Shown here in pieces: positions 1-5,897 of a stretch of DNA of 10,918 bases (position 1 is the stretch's first letter; each line of letters starts with the position of its first letter). A program made the translations under genes and the position numbers. This DNA comes from Bacteroidales bacterium UBA5072 (GTDB lineage: Bacteria; Bacteroidota; Bacteroidia; Bacteroidales; UBA10428). The notes under the pieces are model-generated. The model worked only from the letters and a program-made list of their open reading frames with translations. It had not been told where the DNA came from and did not search any database. Where the stretch lies: the NCBI GenBank assembly GCA_002415855.1, contig DIAS01000063.1:943-11860 (forward strand), in the 5' to 3' direction.

Positions 1-2
1 AA

Positions 3-266
3 TCGGGTGCGATCGAACAGGATGCCGACGTGGTGGTGTTCATCCACCGACCGGAAAAATACGGGCAGGAGACAACCGACGATGGCGCATCAACACGGGG
101 TTTGTGTGAATTGATCATCGACAAACACCGGAACGGCCCGACGGGATTGGTGACGTGTTACGTGAACGAATATTGTACGCAATTCGGCACGGAACCGTTT
201 ATGGCATGGCAAAATGAAACACGTGAACCGGTACGGAATTTTTATGAAAAGGATGTAACATATTAA
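3..266 (+). CDS. Replicative DNA helicase, DnaB family (C-terminal part only)
   Basis: This is the last 87 codons of a gene that begins before the window. DnaB helicases unwind DNA 5'-3' at replication forks as hexameric RecA-fold rings. The visible reading frame opens with SGAIEQDADVVVFIHRPEKY, the typical stretch of the DnaB RecA domain. It continues to KHRNGPTG, where the Lys and Arg are the residues that reach into the neighbouring subunit's ATP site (arginine finger). About 40 residues follow the GPTG, a tail longer than that of most bacterial DnaB proteins. The Walker motifs lie outside the window. It heads a tightly packed + strand run of unknown small genes with the same CT-poor base use, so I read it as the element's own helicase and not the host dnaB. 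Family assignment is firm; that it belongs to a phage or element is inferred from context. Confidence 0.88.
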   Translation, partial: SGAIEQDADVVVFIHRPEKYGQETTDDGASTRGLCELIIDKHRNGPTGLVTCYVNEYCTQFGTEPFMAWQNETREPVRNFYEKDVTY

Positions 267-279
267 ACATAAAACGATT

Positions 280-432
280 ATGTCAATACCAAAACGAAAA
301 AACCGTAAACCGGTGCGGAACCTGAAAAGGTTGGTCGGCATCGAGGACAATGCAATCACCGAGGCATTGCGATCGGGCGAGGTCATGATCCGGGATGTAT
401 CATTTTCAAAACCAAAAATCAAAACATTATGA
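280..432 (+). CDS. Small basic hypothetical protein (50 aa)
   Basis: This is a short gene between the helicase and the next small gene. It starts at ATG 280, 13 bases after the helicase stop, and its TGA at 430-432 overlaps the possible ATG of the next gene at 429, as in translationally coupled phage genes. The product is strongly basic at its N-terminus (MSIPKRKNRKPVRNLKRLVG), followed by a short probable helix (EDNAITEALRSGEV). The basic head could bind nucleic acid, but that is a guess from charge alone. I recognise no family. The tight packing, the A-rich leader and the absence of a competing frame support it as real. Confidence 0.55.
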   Translation: MSIPKRKNRKPVRNLKRLVGIEDNAITEALRSGEVMIRDVSFSKPKIKTL

Positions 433-446
433 ATCAATCAATTAAA

Positions 447-803
447 ATGGCAAAGGTCGCGAGGATCATGCGTCGAATTGCACAGGCACGTTTGCCCGGC
501 GGAGTAAAATATTTCGTAGGCGAAACGCAAATCACCGGCCCCGGAACCGGATCGGAACAGGCGGCGAAGGAGGCCCGTTTGAAGGAGTTGGAGGCGAAAA
601 CAAAATTAACGCCCACGGAAACCGAGGAATTGAAACGGTTGCGCGAGGAACTTAACGGCACGGGTGTAACGCAAACCCAAACAATTCATGTGGACAAATT
701 GGCACGGCCGCGGATTTTCGCAGGGTTTTTCCCAGTGACCGCCGGTCAACGCGCCATGCAATTAAGATTACGTGCGTTAATGTCGAAAATGAATCGTAAA
801 TAA
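447..803 (+). CDS. Hypothetical protein with charged helical middle (118 aa)
   Basis: I do not recognise this family. An upstream ATG at 429 gives six more residues (MNQSIK). I prefer ATG 447 because the bases before it (AATCAATCAATTAAA) closely match the leader of the next gene (AATCAATCAATT before its ATG at 822), so both probably carry the same start context. The product has a basic N-terminal helix (about residues 1-15). A long highly charged helix, probably a coiled coil, runs from about residues 36 to 66 (AAKEARLKELEAK, then TETEELKRLREEL). A basic C-terminus follows (LRLRALMSKMNRK). Leucines are coded almost only by TTG and TTA, and no CTG is used. It sits in the same operon-like run as the helicase, which suggests an early phage-type role of unknown nature. 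Confidence 0.65.
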   Translation: MAKVARIMRRIAQARLPGGVKYFVGETQITGPGTGSEQAAKEARLKELEAKTKLTPTETEELKRLREELNGTGVTQTQTIHVDKLARPRIFAGFFPVTAGQRAMQLRLRALMSKMNRK

Positions 804-821
804 TTTAAAAATCAATCAATT

Positions 822-1454
822 ATGAAAACCGAATATTGCGTATATCGCGACATTGAATTCGAGGATAAAACACGGGCCGAATTGGAAAATTCCCGCGGTG
901 ACATGCAAACCCTATTGGATACATGGAATTCCCTCAACATCGGGAAATGCCGTGACATAAATAACCTATTGATGCGCCCGGAACCGTTGTTCAATCAGGT
1001 GATCGACACGTTGGTGACCGTTCCGACCGGAAATGGGCCGTTTGCGGTAAACAAGGCCGTGTATGTCCAATCCCTAAACCTTCCCGATCCATCCGCCCTT
1101 TATGCCACGGCAAAACGCGTCCGGCAAATTGGATATTGTGCCGTCCCGGCATTGTGGCGCATATCGGATGACGGCACGCGGGTTGAATTGGTTGAATCCG
1201 AGGCAGAGGTATTCATCGACAGGATGTCATTGTACACGTCGGACGCCGACAAAATCCGCATGATGAAGGATTTGCAACACGTATGTGATTTGATAAATTC
1301 ATTGAACACCCGTTGCGGTATTCATTTGATTGATTCGCGTGACGTTAATTTGAACCGGTGGGTAATTGGCAAATTCAAAATCCGGGAATTGCCCAATTAT
1401 GGCACGGAAATATCCGTCGATCCCGAATTATTAAAAACCATGTTGAAAAAATAA
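822..1454 (+). CDS. Hypothetical protein (210 aa), element gene
   Basis: This is the largest complete unknown gene in the element part. ATG 822 follows the previous stop by 18 bases, with the A-rich leader AAAAATCAATCAATT. The product looks soluble: I see no signal peptide or membrane segment. There is an acidic N-terminal helix (about residues 12-40), a mixed alpha/beta middle, and a helical stretch around 140-165 rich in Met, Asp and Lys. The region NRWVIGKFKIREL near residues 182-194 looks like a beta hairpin. I can name no catalytic motif or known domain. Leucine codons are nearly all TTG, with a few CTA, CTC and CTT and no CTG, in line with its neighbours and unlike the chromosomal genes to the right. 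Confidence 0.72.
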   Translation: MKTEYCVYRDIEFEDKTRAELENSRGDMQTLLDTWNSLNIGKCRDINNLLMRPEPLFNQVIDTLVTVPTGNGPFAVNKAVYVQSLNLPDPSALYATAKRVRQIGYCAVPALWRISDDGTRVELVESEAEVFIDRMSLYTSDADKIRMMKDLQHVCDLINSLNTRCGIHLIDSRDVNLNRWVIGKFKIRELPNYGTEISVDPELLKTMLKK

Positions 1455-1556
1455 CCGTCGGCCGCCGATCCGATTGTGTCGTCCGATGCACGTGAAGGAT
1501 ATCCGGGGTATCGGGGCAAGGTATCGGGGGCGGCAACGGTTTTAAATATCGACGTT

Positions 1557-1925
1557 ATGAAACCATTATCAACGGAATTTACCAAAAACGGGTTGACATA
1601 CCGGATCATTGAACGATCGGGAACCCGGTATTTTGCGGAATTGGCCAGCGAATACGGCACGGTCATCGCATACGAAACCGGCCGGATTTTGATCCAAAAG
1701 GAGCGGGATGTCATTAAGGGTGGCGCGTCAATTCATTTTGGCGAATGCGAATTGATTCCATGCAATGAATATTTTGGCAGGGATGAATTTGAGGGTGTAT
1801 TTCCGCCGCGAATGAAAAATGATGTGTACCGGAATTTTATCGACGGGAATGTACATGATAATTTTCCCGACGTGGACGCAAAATCGCGTTTGATGGATCG
1901 GGAAAACCTCAAAGTGATCCTTTGA
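1557..1925 (+). CDS. Hypothetical protein resembling small Bacteroidota phage proteins (122 aa)
   Basis: I place the start at ATG 1557, after the AT-rich leader TTTTAAATATCGACGTT. The frame is open back to a GTG at 1476, which would add 27 residues rich in Gly and Arg, a less likely N-terminus. The pattern FTKNGLTYRIIERSGTRYF, then an Ala-Tyr-Glu-Thr strand, then a Cys-Asn-Glu-Tyr-Phe-Gly motif (about residues 70-75) reminds me of small proteins of about 100 residues scattered in Bacteroidota phages, with no known function. That resemblance is from memory and not tested. The first half looks like a compact beta-sheet domain, and the C-terminal third is charged. It is the last gene before the 309-base gap and the repressor promoter. 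Confidence 0.65.
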   Translation: MKPLSTEFTKNGLTYRIIERSGTRYFAELASEYGTVIAYETGRILIQKERDVIKGGASIHFGECELIPCNEYFGRDEFEGVFPPRMKNDVYRNFIDGNVHDNFPDVDAKSRLMDRENLKVIL

Positions 1926-2139
1926 TACCACTCCCGGCATGAAAATCAATTTGTGGCGATTAGTATGACCGAAAAACACGAATGATACACAATGGCCTGT
2001 AAAAAACATGGAAAATACAGTACGAAATAGTCACATGGGTGCCGAAACTTGACGAAATGGACACCAAAAAACCGCACGAATGTGACGCATTAAAACGGCG
2101 CAGGGCCGTTTCCCTGTAAAATGGTTTGTATATGCGATT

Positions 2140-2171
2140 GGCCGGGGGAGTGGTTCACCTCCGGCCTTTTT
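2140..2171 (+). terminator. Rho-independent terminator of the element's left operon
   Basis: The stem GGCCGGGGG (2140-2148) pairs with CCTCCGGCC (2158-2166): nine pairs, one of them G-U. The loop is nine bases and five T follow directly (2167-2171). It lies after the block of small genes and just before the repressor promoter, so it should insulate the immunity genes from upstream transcription. Confidence 0.85.
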
Positions 2172-2184
2172 GTTCAAAAATTTA

Positions 2185-2215
2185 TTTGCATTGTTCATAA
2201 CTTGTGGTATATTTG
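2185..2215 (+). promoter_or_regulatory. Bacteroidota-type promoter of the repressor operon
   Basis: A -33 box TTTG (2185-2188) is followed by 19 bases and a -7 box TATATTTG (2208-2215), an exact fit to TTTG-N19-TAnnTTTG as used by the primary sigma factor of Bacteroidota. Transcription should start near 2220, giving a leader of about 15 A-rich bases before ATG 2235. This placement also argues against the in-frame ATG at 2121 as the gene start, since that lies upstream of the promoter and the terminator. Confidence 0.8.
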
Positions 2216-2223
2216 TACCACAA
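2202..2223. promoter_or_regulatory. Perfect inverted-repeat operator over the -7 box
   Basis: The half-sites TTGTGGTA (2202-2209) and TACCACAA (2216-2223) are exact reverse complements separated by six bases (TATTTG), 22 bases in all. The repeat spans the -7 box and the expected transcription start of the XRE repressor gene. A dimeric regulator bound here would block RNA polymerase, so autorepression by the protein encoded at 2235 is the simplest reading. The site is seen; the binding protein is inferred. Confidence 0.75.
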
Positions 2224-2234
2224 AACCAAAAACC

Positions 2235-2609
2235 ATGAAAACATCATTCGCTAACTTTATCCGTGAAAAACGGGTAGCGGCGGGGCTTACTTTACGTGAG
2301 TTTTGCCGTTTACTTGGCCACGATCCAAGCAATTGGAGTAAAATTGAAAGGGGCCTTCATACGCCACCTCAAAGTATAAATGTATTAAATGATATAGCCA
2401 TCGTCCTAAAAATTGCACAAGGAAGTCAGGAATACAAGGAAATGTGTGACCTTGCAGCACTTTCCTCGGTACCTGAGGGACTAATTGAAACGGAAATTCT
2501 CGAACAGCTCCCCGTTTTTTTTAGAACAGTCAGGGGTGATAAACCCACTGAGTCGGAATTAAATGCCCTTTTAACTAAAATTAAATCGGCATGGACGCCC
2601 GAGACGTAA
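2235..2609 (+). CDS. XRE/CI-like helix-turn-helix repressor (124 aa)
   Basis: A DNA-binding regulator with an N-terminal Cro/CI-type domain (about residues 5-62). The helix-turn-helix reads LTLREFCRLLGHDPSNWSKIERG (helix 2 near 19-26, recognition helix near 30-38). The C-terminal half (65-124) is helical and has no recognisable enzyme motif, so this is not a LexA-like self-cleaving repressor. ATG 2235 is chosen because promoter and operator lie directly before it. Its gene overlaps the ImmA/IrrE-type protease gene by 19 bases. Repressor plus ImmA-like protease is the known pairing of the ICEBs1 ImmR/ImmA switch and of many prophages, in which the protease cuts the repressor to release the element. 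Such pairs have also been proposed as toxin-antitoxin-like modules. Unlike the flanking element genes, it uses GCT, ACT and CTN codons freely, which hints at a separate origin. Confidence 0.88.
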   Translation: MKTSFANFIREKRVAAGLTLREFCRLLGHDPSNWSKIERGLHTPPQSINVLNDIAIVLKIAQGSQEYKEMCDLAALSSVPEGLIETEILEQLPVFFRTVRGDKPTESELNALLTKIKSAWTPET

Positions 2610-3226
2610 CCCCAACCAAATTGTCACGAGGGGATGTACAAAATAAAGCGGAAATTTTCAGGGAGGAACATATACACAACGAAAATATTCCGGTCGATAT
2701 TGAAGTTGTAATGCAATCAACTTTAGGTATTCAACCCATACCAATTGAAAACCTCCAACTTCATTGTAATATGGATGGGTTCATTTCATTGGATTTCAAA
2801 TATATTTATATTGATAAATATCATTACAGTACAAATAGTTATTATAAACGTGTTCGATTTACTTTGGCCCATGAAATCGGCCACCGAGAACTCCATAGGG
2901 ATATTATTGAAAATATTAAATTTGAATCATTGGATGAATGGATCAAATTCAGGATGAATATTCAAGAGGAATCACTGGGTTGGTTTGAATGGCAAGCCTC
3001 CGAATTTGCGGGTCGACTTTTAGTGCCAATCAATCAGTTGATAATTGAATATAGGACCGCCCGTAGTGAAGTGTTAAGAAGGAACACGGGGTGGAACGCG
3101 CCTATAATTGATGATGATGAATTGTTTTCATTGACAGCCCCATTAATCGCCCCAAAATTTGATGTTTCAACGGATGTGATTGAAAAAAGACTCGCTAAAG
3201 AAAACATTACAAAGTATTTTTCCTAA
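2591..3226 (+). CDS. ImmA/IrrE-family zinc metallopeptidase (211 aa)
   Basis: A likely anti-repressor protease. Residues 91-99 read TLAHEIGHR, the HExxH zinc motif with ligands His94 and His98 and catalytic Glu95. The downstream segment EWQASEFAGRLLVP (133-146) matches the family block usually written E..A..FA..LL.P, and Glu133 or Glu138 should supply the third zinc ligand. Length is in the normal range for a stand-alone ImmA protein. The start at ATG 2591 lies inside the end of the repressor gene, a strong sign of coupled translation and a joint function. In ICEBs1 the homologous protease cleaves its partner ImmR and derepresses excision. The same logic is likely but unproven here. The gene is more AT-rich than its surroundings. 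An acidic C-terminal segment (Ile-Ile-Asp-Asp-Asp-Glu, about 171-177) could be a regulatory or partner-binding tail. Confidence 0.88.
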   Translation: MDARDVTPTKLSRGDVQNKAEIFREEHIHNENIPVDIEVVMQSTLGIQPIPIENLQLHCNMDGFISLDFKYIYIDKYHYSTNSYYKRVRFTLAHEIGHRELHRDIIENIKFESLDEWIKFRMNIQEESLGWFEWQASEFAGRLLVPINQLIIEYRTARSEVLRRNTGWNAPIIDDDELFSLTAPLIAPKFDVSTDVIEKRLAKENITKYFS

Positions 3227-3236
3227 ATTCCTGAAT

Positions 3237-3659
3237 ATGACGGCGGATCAAATAATAACGGCGATCGGTTTCATCGGTATTGGCGGAATCCTTAAAATCG
3301 GGTTTGATTACATGATGTCCACAAAAAAGGCCAAACGGGACGCGCAACAATTGGACAAGGAAAAACGATACAAGGCAATCATTTTGTTGTGTTATGCCAT
3401 GGTAAATTTTGAACGGGAAAAAACAACCCTTATCGTAAACCGCCCCGACATCCAATCCATTGAACGCCTCAAAAATGAACTTAACGCGGAATTAATCAAC
3501 ATGTTGTTATATGCGTCCACGCGGGTGATCATGTACATGAAGGCGTTTATATCCAATCCAAATAATGAATCATTGATTTCATTGGCAATCACGATGCGAC
3601 GGGATTTATATGGGATTCGGACGAAAATGAGGGATGTCAATGTCAATATTTATTCATAG
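3237..3659 (+). CDS. Small membrane-anchored hypothetical protein (140 aa)
   Basis: I prefer ATG 3237, ten bases after the protease stop. An in-frame TTG at 3180 would add 19 residues inside the protease gene and seems unlikely. Residues 5-26 (IITAIGFIGIGGILKIGFDYMM) form one clear membrane segment. A strongly basic, helical stretch (STKKAKRDAQQLDKEKRYK, about 27-45) follows, so the bulk should lie in the cytoplasm by the positive-inside rule. The rest is mostly helical with several Met and Leu patches. No family is recognised. It completes an apparent three-gene operon with the repressor and protease. It could be an effector, for example a superinfection-exclusion or lysogenic-conversion protein, or simply the last gene of the element. 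Its codon use (TTG, no GCT) is that of the element core and not of the repressor. Confidence 0.65.
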   Translation: MTADQIITAIGFIGIGGILKIGFDYMMSTKKAKRDAQQLDKEKRYKAIILLCYAMVNFEREKTTLIVNRPDIQSIERLKNELNAELINMLLYASTRVIMYMKAFISNPNNESLISLAITMRRDLYGIRTKMRDVNVNIYS

Positions 3660-3685
3660 TTACATTGAATTCAGGCCGTTGCAAA

Positions 3686-3704
3686 TTGTACAACGGTTGT
3701 ACAA
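3686..3704. repeat. Twin TTGTACAA palindromes near the element end
   Basis: Two copies of the self-complementary octamer TTGTACAA (3686-3693 and 3697-3704) are separated by CGG. An overlapping inverted repeat pairs CCGTTG (3676-3681) with CAACGG (3691-3696). The structure lies between the last element gene and the tRNA, where recombinase arm sites or a regulator site would be expected. No such role is proven. Confidence 0.6.
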
Positions 3705-3723
3705 ATCACCCGTATTAAACAAC

Positions 3724-3748
3724 AAACCCCGCGTAAATTGCGGGGTTT
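3724..3748. terminator. Bidirectional terminator between element and tRNA-Phe
   Basis: AAACCCCGC (3724-3732) pairs perfectly with GCGGGGTTT (3740-3748) around a seven-base loop. On the + strand T-rich sequence follows (TGTTTTTG), and on the - strand the A/T pattern also gives a T-rich tail. It can end the + strand element operon and the - strand tRNA transcript alike. Confidence 0.8.
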
Positions 3749-3761
3749 TGTTTTTGATTTG

Positions 3762-3834
<73 letters not shown>

Positions 3835-3848
3835 TTTTTTTCAGAGCG

Positions 3849-3878
3849 CAAATCTAAATAAAAAAAACAATCAGCAAA
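3849..3878 (-). promoter_or_regulatory. Promoter of tRNA-Phe
   Basis: On the minus strand TTTG (3875-3878) is followed by 18 bases and TAGATTTG (3849-3856), close to the Bacteroidota promoter form TTTG-N19-TAnnTTTG. It sits 14 bases before the first base of the tRNA and a run of T fills the spacer. Confidence 0.7.
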
Positions 3879-3938
3879 ACTTTTTTTATAAAATTATAAC
3901 ATCTGCCTCAAGCGGCGTTTTATGCCTTTTAATATTCT

Positions 3939-3946
3939 TACTTTTG
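3939..3946 (+). promoter_or_regulatory. -7 box before the M16 peptidase gene
   Basis: TACTTTTG at 3939-3946 fits TAnnTTTG exactly. No good TTTG is seen at the right distance upstream, only a run of T near 3918-3921. The box lies nine bases before ATG 3955, so the transcript would have a very short leader. It also makes the in-frame ATG at 3922 an unlikely start. Confidence 0.55.
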
Positions 3947-3954
3947 CATCCATT

Positions 3955-5184
3955 ATGCTTGAACAGGAATATCAATTACATACCTTATCAAATGGCATCA
4001 GGTTGATTCACAGATATGTGAATAGCCCGGTGGCTCATTTGGGACTGTTCATCAACACGGGTTCCCGCGATGAAGAACACGATGAACACGGGCTTGCCCA
4101 CCTCATCGAACATATGTTGTTCAAGGGGACATCAACCCGGAAGGCTTATTACATCCTGAGCCGCATGGAGGATGTGGGGGGTGAGCTGAATGCCTATACC
4201 ACCAAAGAGGAGACCTGCATTCACGGAACATTCTTTAACAATTACTATGCACGGGCGCTTGAGTTGATCAGTGATATCGCCTTTCATTCGGCCTTTCCGT
4301 TAAACGAACTCAAAAAAGAGCGTGAGATAATTCTCGACGAGATCAACTCTTACAAAGATTCGCCTTCTGAACTGATCTTTGATGAATTCGAAGAGCTGCT
4401 GTATGATGGAAATCCACTTGCCAGAAACATTCTCGGCAATGAGGAGGGACTGAAATCGTTCACACCTGAACAGATTCGGAACTTTATCCGCCGAAATTAC
4501 TGTACCGGACAAATGGTCGTTTCATCTGTGGGCAATATCGGATTTAAAAAGCTGGTCAGGCTATTCGAGAACTTCTTCAGCATTCCTGCCATGGAACCTG
4601 AACGGGTCAGGGCAATGGTGACTTATCATTATAAGCCCGTTGAACGAAAACTGGAAAGAAACACTTACCAGGCACATTGTATTATTGGTAATCTGGCTTA
4701 CCGGATCGATGACCAAAGGAGGCTGGCCTTGTACCTGCTGAACAATTACCTGGGTGGCCCCGGGATGAATTCACGGTTAAACATGGCCCTGCGGGAACGC
4801 AAAGGATATGCCTATACCATCGATTCAATGTACACTTCCTATTCGGACACGGGGAATATTACTATCTATTACGGCACCGATAAGGCACTGATCGGTAAAT
4901 GCAGGGACATTATTCTCAAAGAATTGCAGGAGCTCCGCGAACGGCCACTCAGCACGATAAAGCTCCAGAAAGCCAAACGGCAGGTAATGGGACATATAGC
5001 CATATCCTCGGAAAACAATGAAAACTACATGCTTTCCATGGGCAAAAGTCTGATGGTTTTTAACAGAATAGAATCCCTTGCAGAAACAGGCAAGAAGATC
5101 GAGGCCATTACTTCGCATCAGTTGCAGGATATTGCCAACGAGATCCTCAATCCTGAACAACTATCTTATCTGATCTATCAATAA
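3955..5184 (+). CDS. M16 (pitrilysin/MPP-like) zinc peptidase (409 aa)
   Basis: An inverzincin-type metallopeptidase related to mitochondrial processing peptidase beta. Residues 49-53 are HLIEH, the inverted HxxEH zinc motif. Glu129 in KEREIILDEI lies 76 residues after His53, the expected place of the third zinc ligand, and Glu122 is the conserved second acidic residue. The C-terminal half carries LRERKGYAYTI, matching the family's R/Y substrate-binding segment. Length is that of the single-chain bacterial forms of about 410-420 residues. There is no signal peptide, so a cytoplasmic location is likely. Start ATG 3955 is preferred over ATG 3922 because it follows the -7 box and begins with the usual short lead-in to the first strand. 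The O-methyltransferase gene follows after six bases and should be cotranscribed. The natural substrate is unknown. Confidence 0.93.
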   Translation: MLEQEYQLHTLSNGIRLIHRYVNSPVAHLGLFINTGSRDEEHDEHGLAHLIEHMLFKGTSTRKAYYILSRMEDVGGELNAYTTKEETCIHGTFFNNYYARALELISDIAFHSAFPLNELKKEREIILDEINSYKDSPSELIFDEFEELLYDGNPLARNILGNEEGLKSFTPEQIRNFIRRNYCTGQMVVSSVGNIGFKKLVRLFENFFSIPAMEPERVRAMVTYHYKPVERKLERNTYQAHCIIGNLAYRIDDQRRLALYLLNNYLGGPGMNSRLNMALRERKGYAYTIDSMYTSYSDTGNITIYYGTDKALIGKCRDIILKELQELRERPLSTIKLQKAKRQVMGHIAISSENNENYMLSMGKSLMVFNRIESLAETGKKIEAITSHQLQDIANEILNPEQLSYLIYQ

Positions 5185-5190
5185 TCCAAA

Positions 5191-5850
5191 ATGATGCCGG
5201 GCACGTTTGATCAGATCATGGAATATGCCCTTCGGCATACTTCTTCCGAAGATGAGGTCCTCACAGGACTGTATCGGGAGACCCACCTGAAAACCGTTTA
5301 TCCGCGCATGTTGTCCGGTCATTTGCAGGGTAAGTTATTGGAAATGATCAGCTTTATGATCCGGCCTTCCCGGATTCTGGAAATTGGCACCTTTACGGGT
5401 TATTCAGCCATATGTATGGCCAGGGGACTGGCTGAGAATGGATTGTTGCATACAATAGATATCAACGATGAACTGGCCGAGATGGCATTGAAGTACTTCA
5501 AACTGGCAGGCCTGGAAAAGAAGATAATCCTCCATACCGGTGATGCAAGAGAGATTATTCCCAGGCTGGAAGACAGTTTCGATCTCGCATTCATCGACGG
5601 CGACAAGGAGCAGTATTTGCAGTATTACTTTCAGGTCATGGAAAAGGTTAAAACAGGCGGATTTATTATTGCCGACAATGTTCTTTGGAGTGGTAAGGTA
5701 TTGCCGGGCTCTACCGCTACTGACAAGGAGACGGCAGGCATCCGTGATTTCAACGAATTTGTGGCTGCTGATCCCCGTGTTGAAAAATTGTTGCTTCCTT
5801 TCAAGGATGGATTGTTTATCTTGCGTAAAATAGCCTCGTCAACTGACTGA
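5191..5850 (+). CDS. SAM-dependent O-methyltransferase, catechol-OMT-like (219 aa)
   Basis: A small class I methyltransferase of the metal-dependent catechol/caffeoyl-CoA O-methyltransferase type (Methyltransf_3). The SAM-binding motif I is LEIGTFTGYS (63-72), and HTIDIND near 87-93 ends the second strand with the acidic residue for ribose. The divalent metal should be bound by Asp136 (in FIDGDK), Asp162 and Asn163 (ADNVLW), the standard triad. The early block MLSGHLQGKLL (40-50) is the family's substrate-side helix. The start may be ATG 5191 or the adjacent ATG 5194. The gene is six bases behind the M16 peptidase gene, so the two form an operon. The acceptor molecule cannot be told from sequence. 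Confidence 0.93.
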   Translation: MMPGTFDQIMEYALRHTSSEDEVLTGLYRETHLKTVYPRMLSGHLQGKLLEMISFMIRPSRILEIGTFTGYSAICMARGLAENGLLHTIDINDELAEMALKYFKLAGLEKKIILHTGDAREIIPRLEDSFDLAFIDGDKEQYLQYYFQVMEKVKTGGFIIADNVLWSGKVLPGSTATDKETAGIRDFNEFVAADPRVEKLLLPFKDGLFILRKIASSTD

Positions 5851-5897
5851 ACATTTTGAACGGGGAGTTGTTTTATTTCGGAAAATCAATCAAATAA

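Larger units (their letters stand above)
1926..2234 (+). other. 309-base gap with hairpins, terminator and repressor promoter
   Basis: No convincing gene lies here. The only open stretches are tiny (for example 20 codons from ATG 2057 to 2119, or 26 from GTG 2039) and lack any supporting signal. The gap holds, in order, a perfect 7-base inverted repeat (AAACGGC at 2093-2099, GCCGTTT at 2105-2111), a rho-independent terminator (2140-2171), and the promoter plus operator of the next gene (2185-2223). A structured untranslated RNA ending at the terminator is possible. Confidence 0.6.

Noticed and set aside
90..437. Open frame of 115 codons on the minus strand
   Set aside because: It lies antisense to the helicase end and the 50-residue gene. 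Its protein has no recognisable pattern, and the + strand helicase frame is certain.
1476..1556. GTG-started N-terminal extension of the 122-residue protein
   Set aside because: It would need a GTG start and gives a Gly/Arg-rich stretch unlike the rest. ATG 1557 follows a typical A/T-rich leader. Kept only as an alternative.
1909..1925. Inverted repeat TCAAAG/CTTTGA over the stop of the 122-residue gene
   Set aside because: It is a six-pair, AT-rich stem with no T run after it. It is too weak for a terminator and may be chance.
2039..2119. Tiny frame of 20-26 codons (GTG 2039 or ATG 2057)
   Set aside because: Too short, with no start context and no known peptide pattern, and it runs through the first hairpin.
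2121..2234. Upstream ATG extending the repressor by 38 residues
   Set aside because: It crosses a clear terminator, a promoter and the operator. The canonical XRE domain begins at ATG 2235.
2745..2957. 70-codon frame on the + strand inside the protease gene
   Set aside because: It overlaps the HExxH coding frame, which is certain. The alternative frame is a low-complexity Ile/Asn shadow.
3922..3954. Earlier ATG for the M16 peptidase
   Set aside because: It lies upstream of the -7 box at 3939 and adds residues outside the usual family N-terminus.
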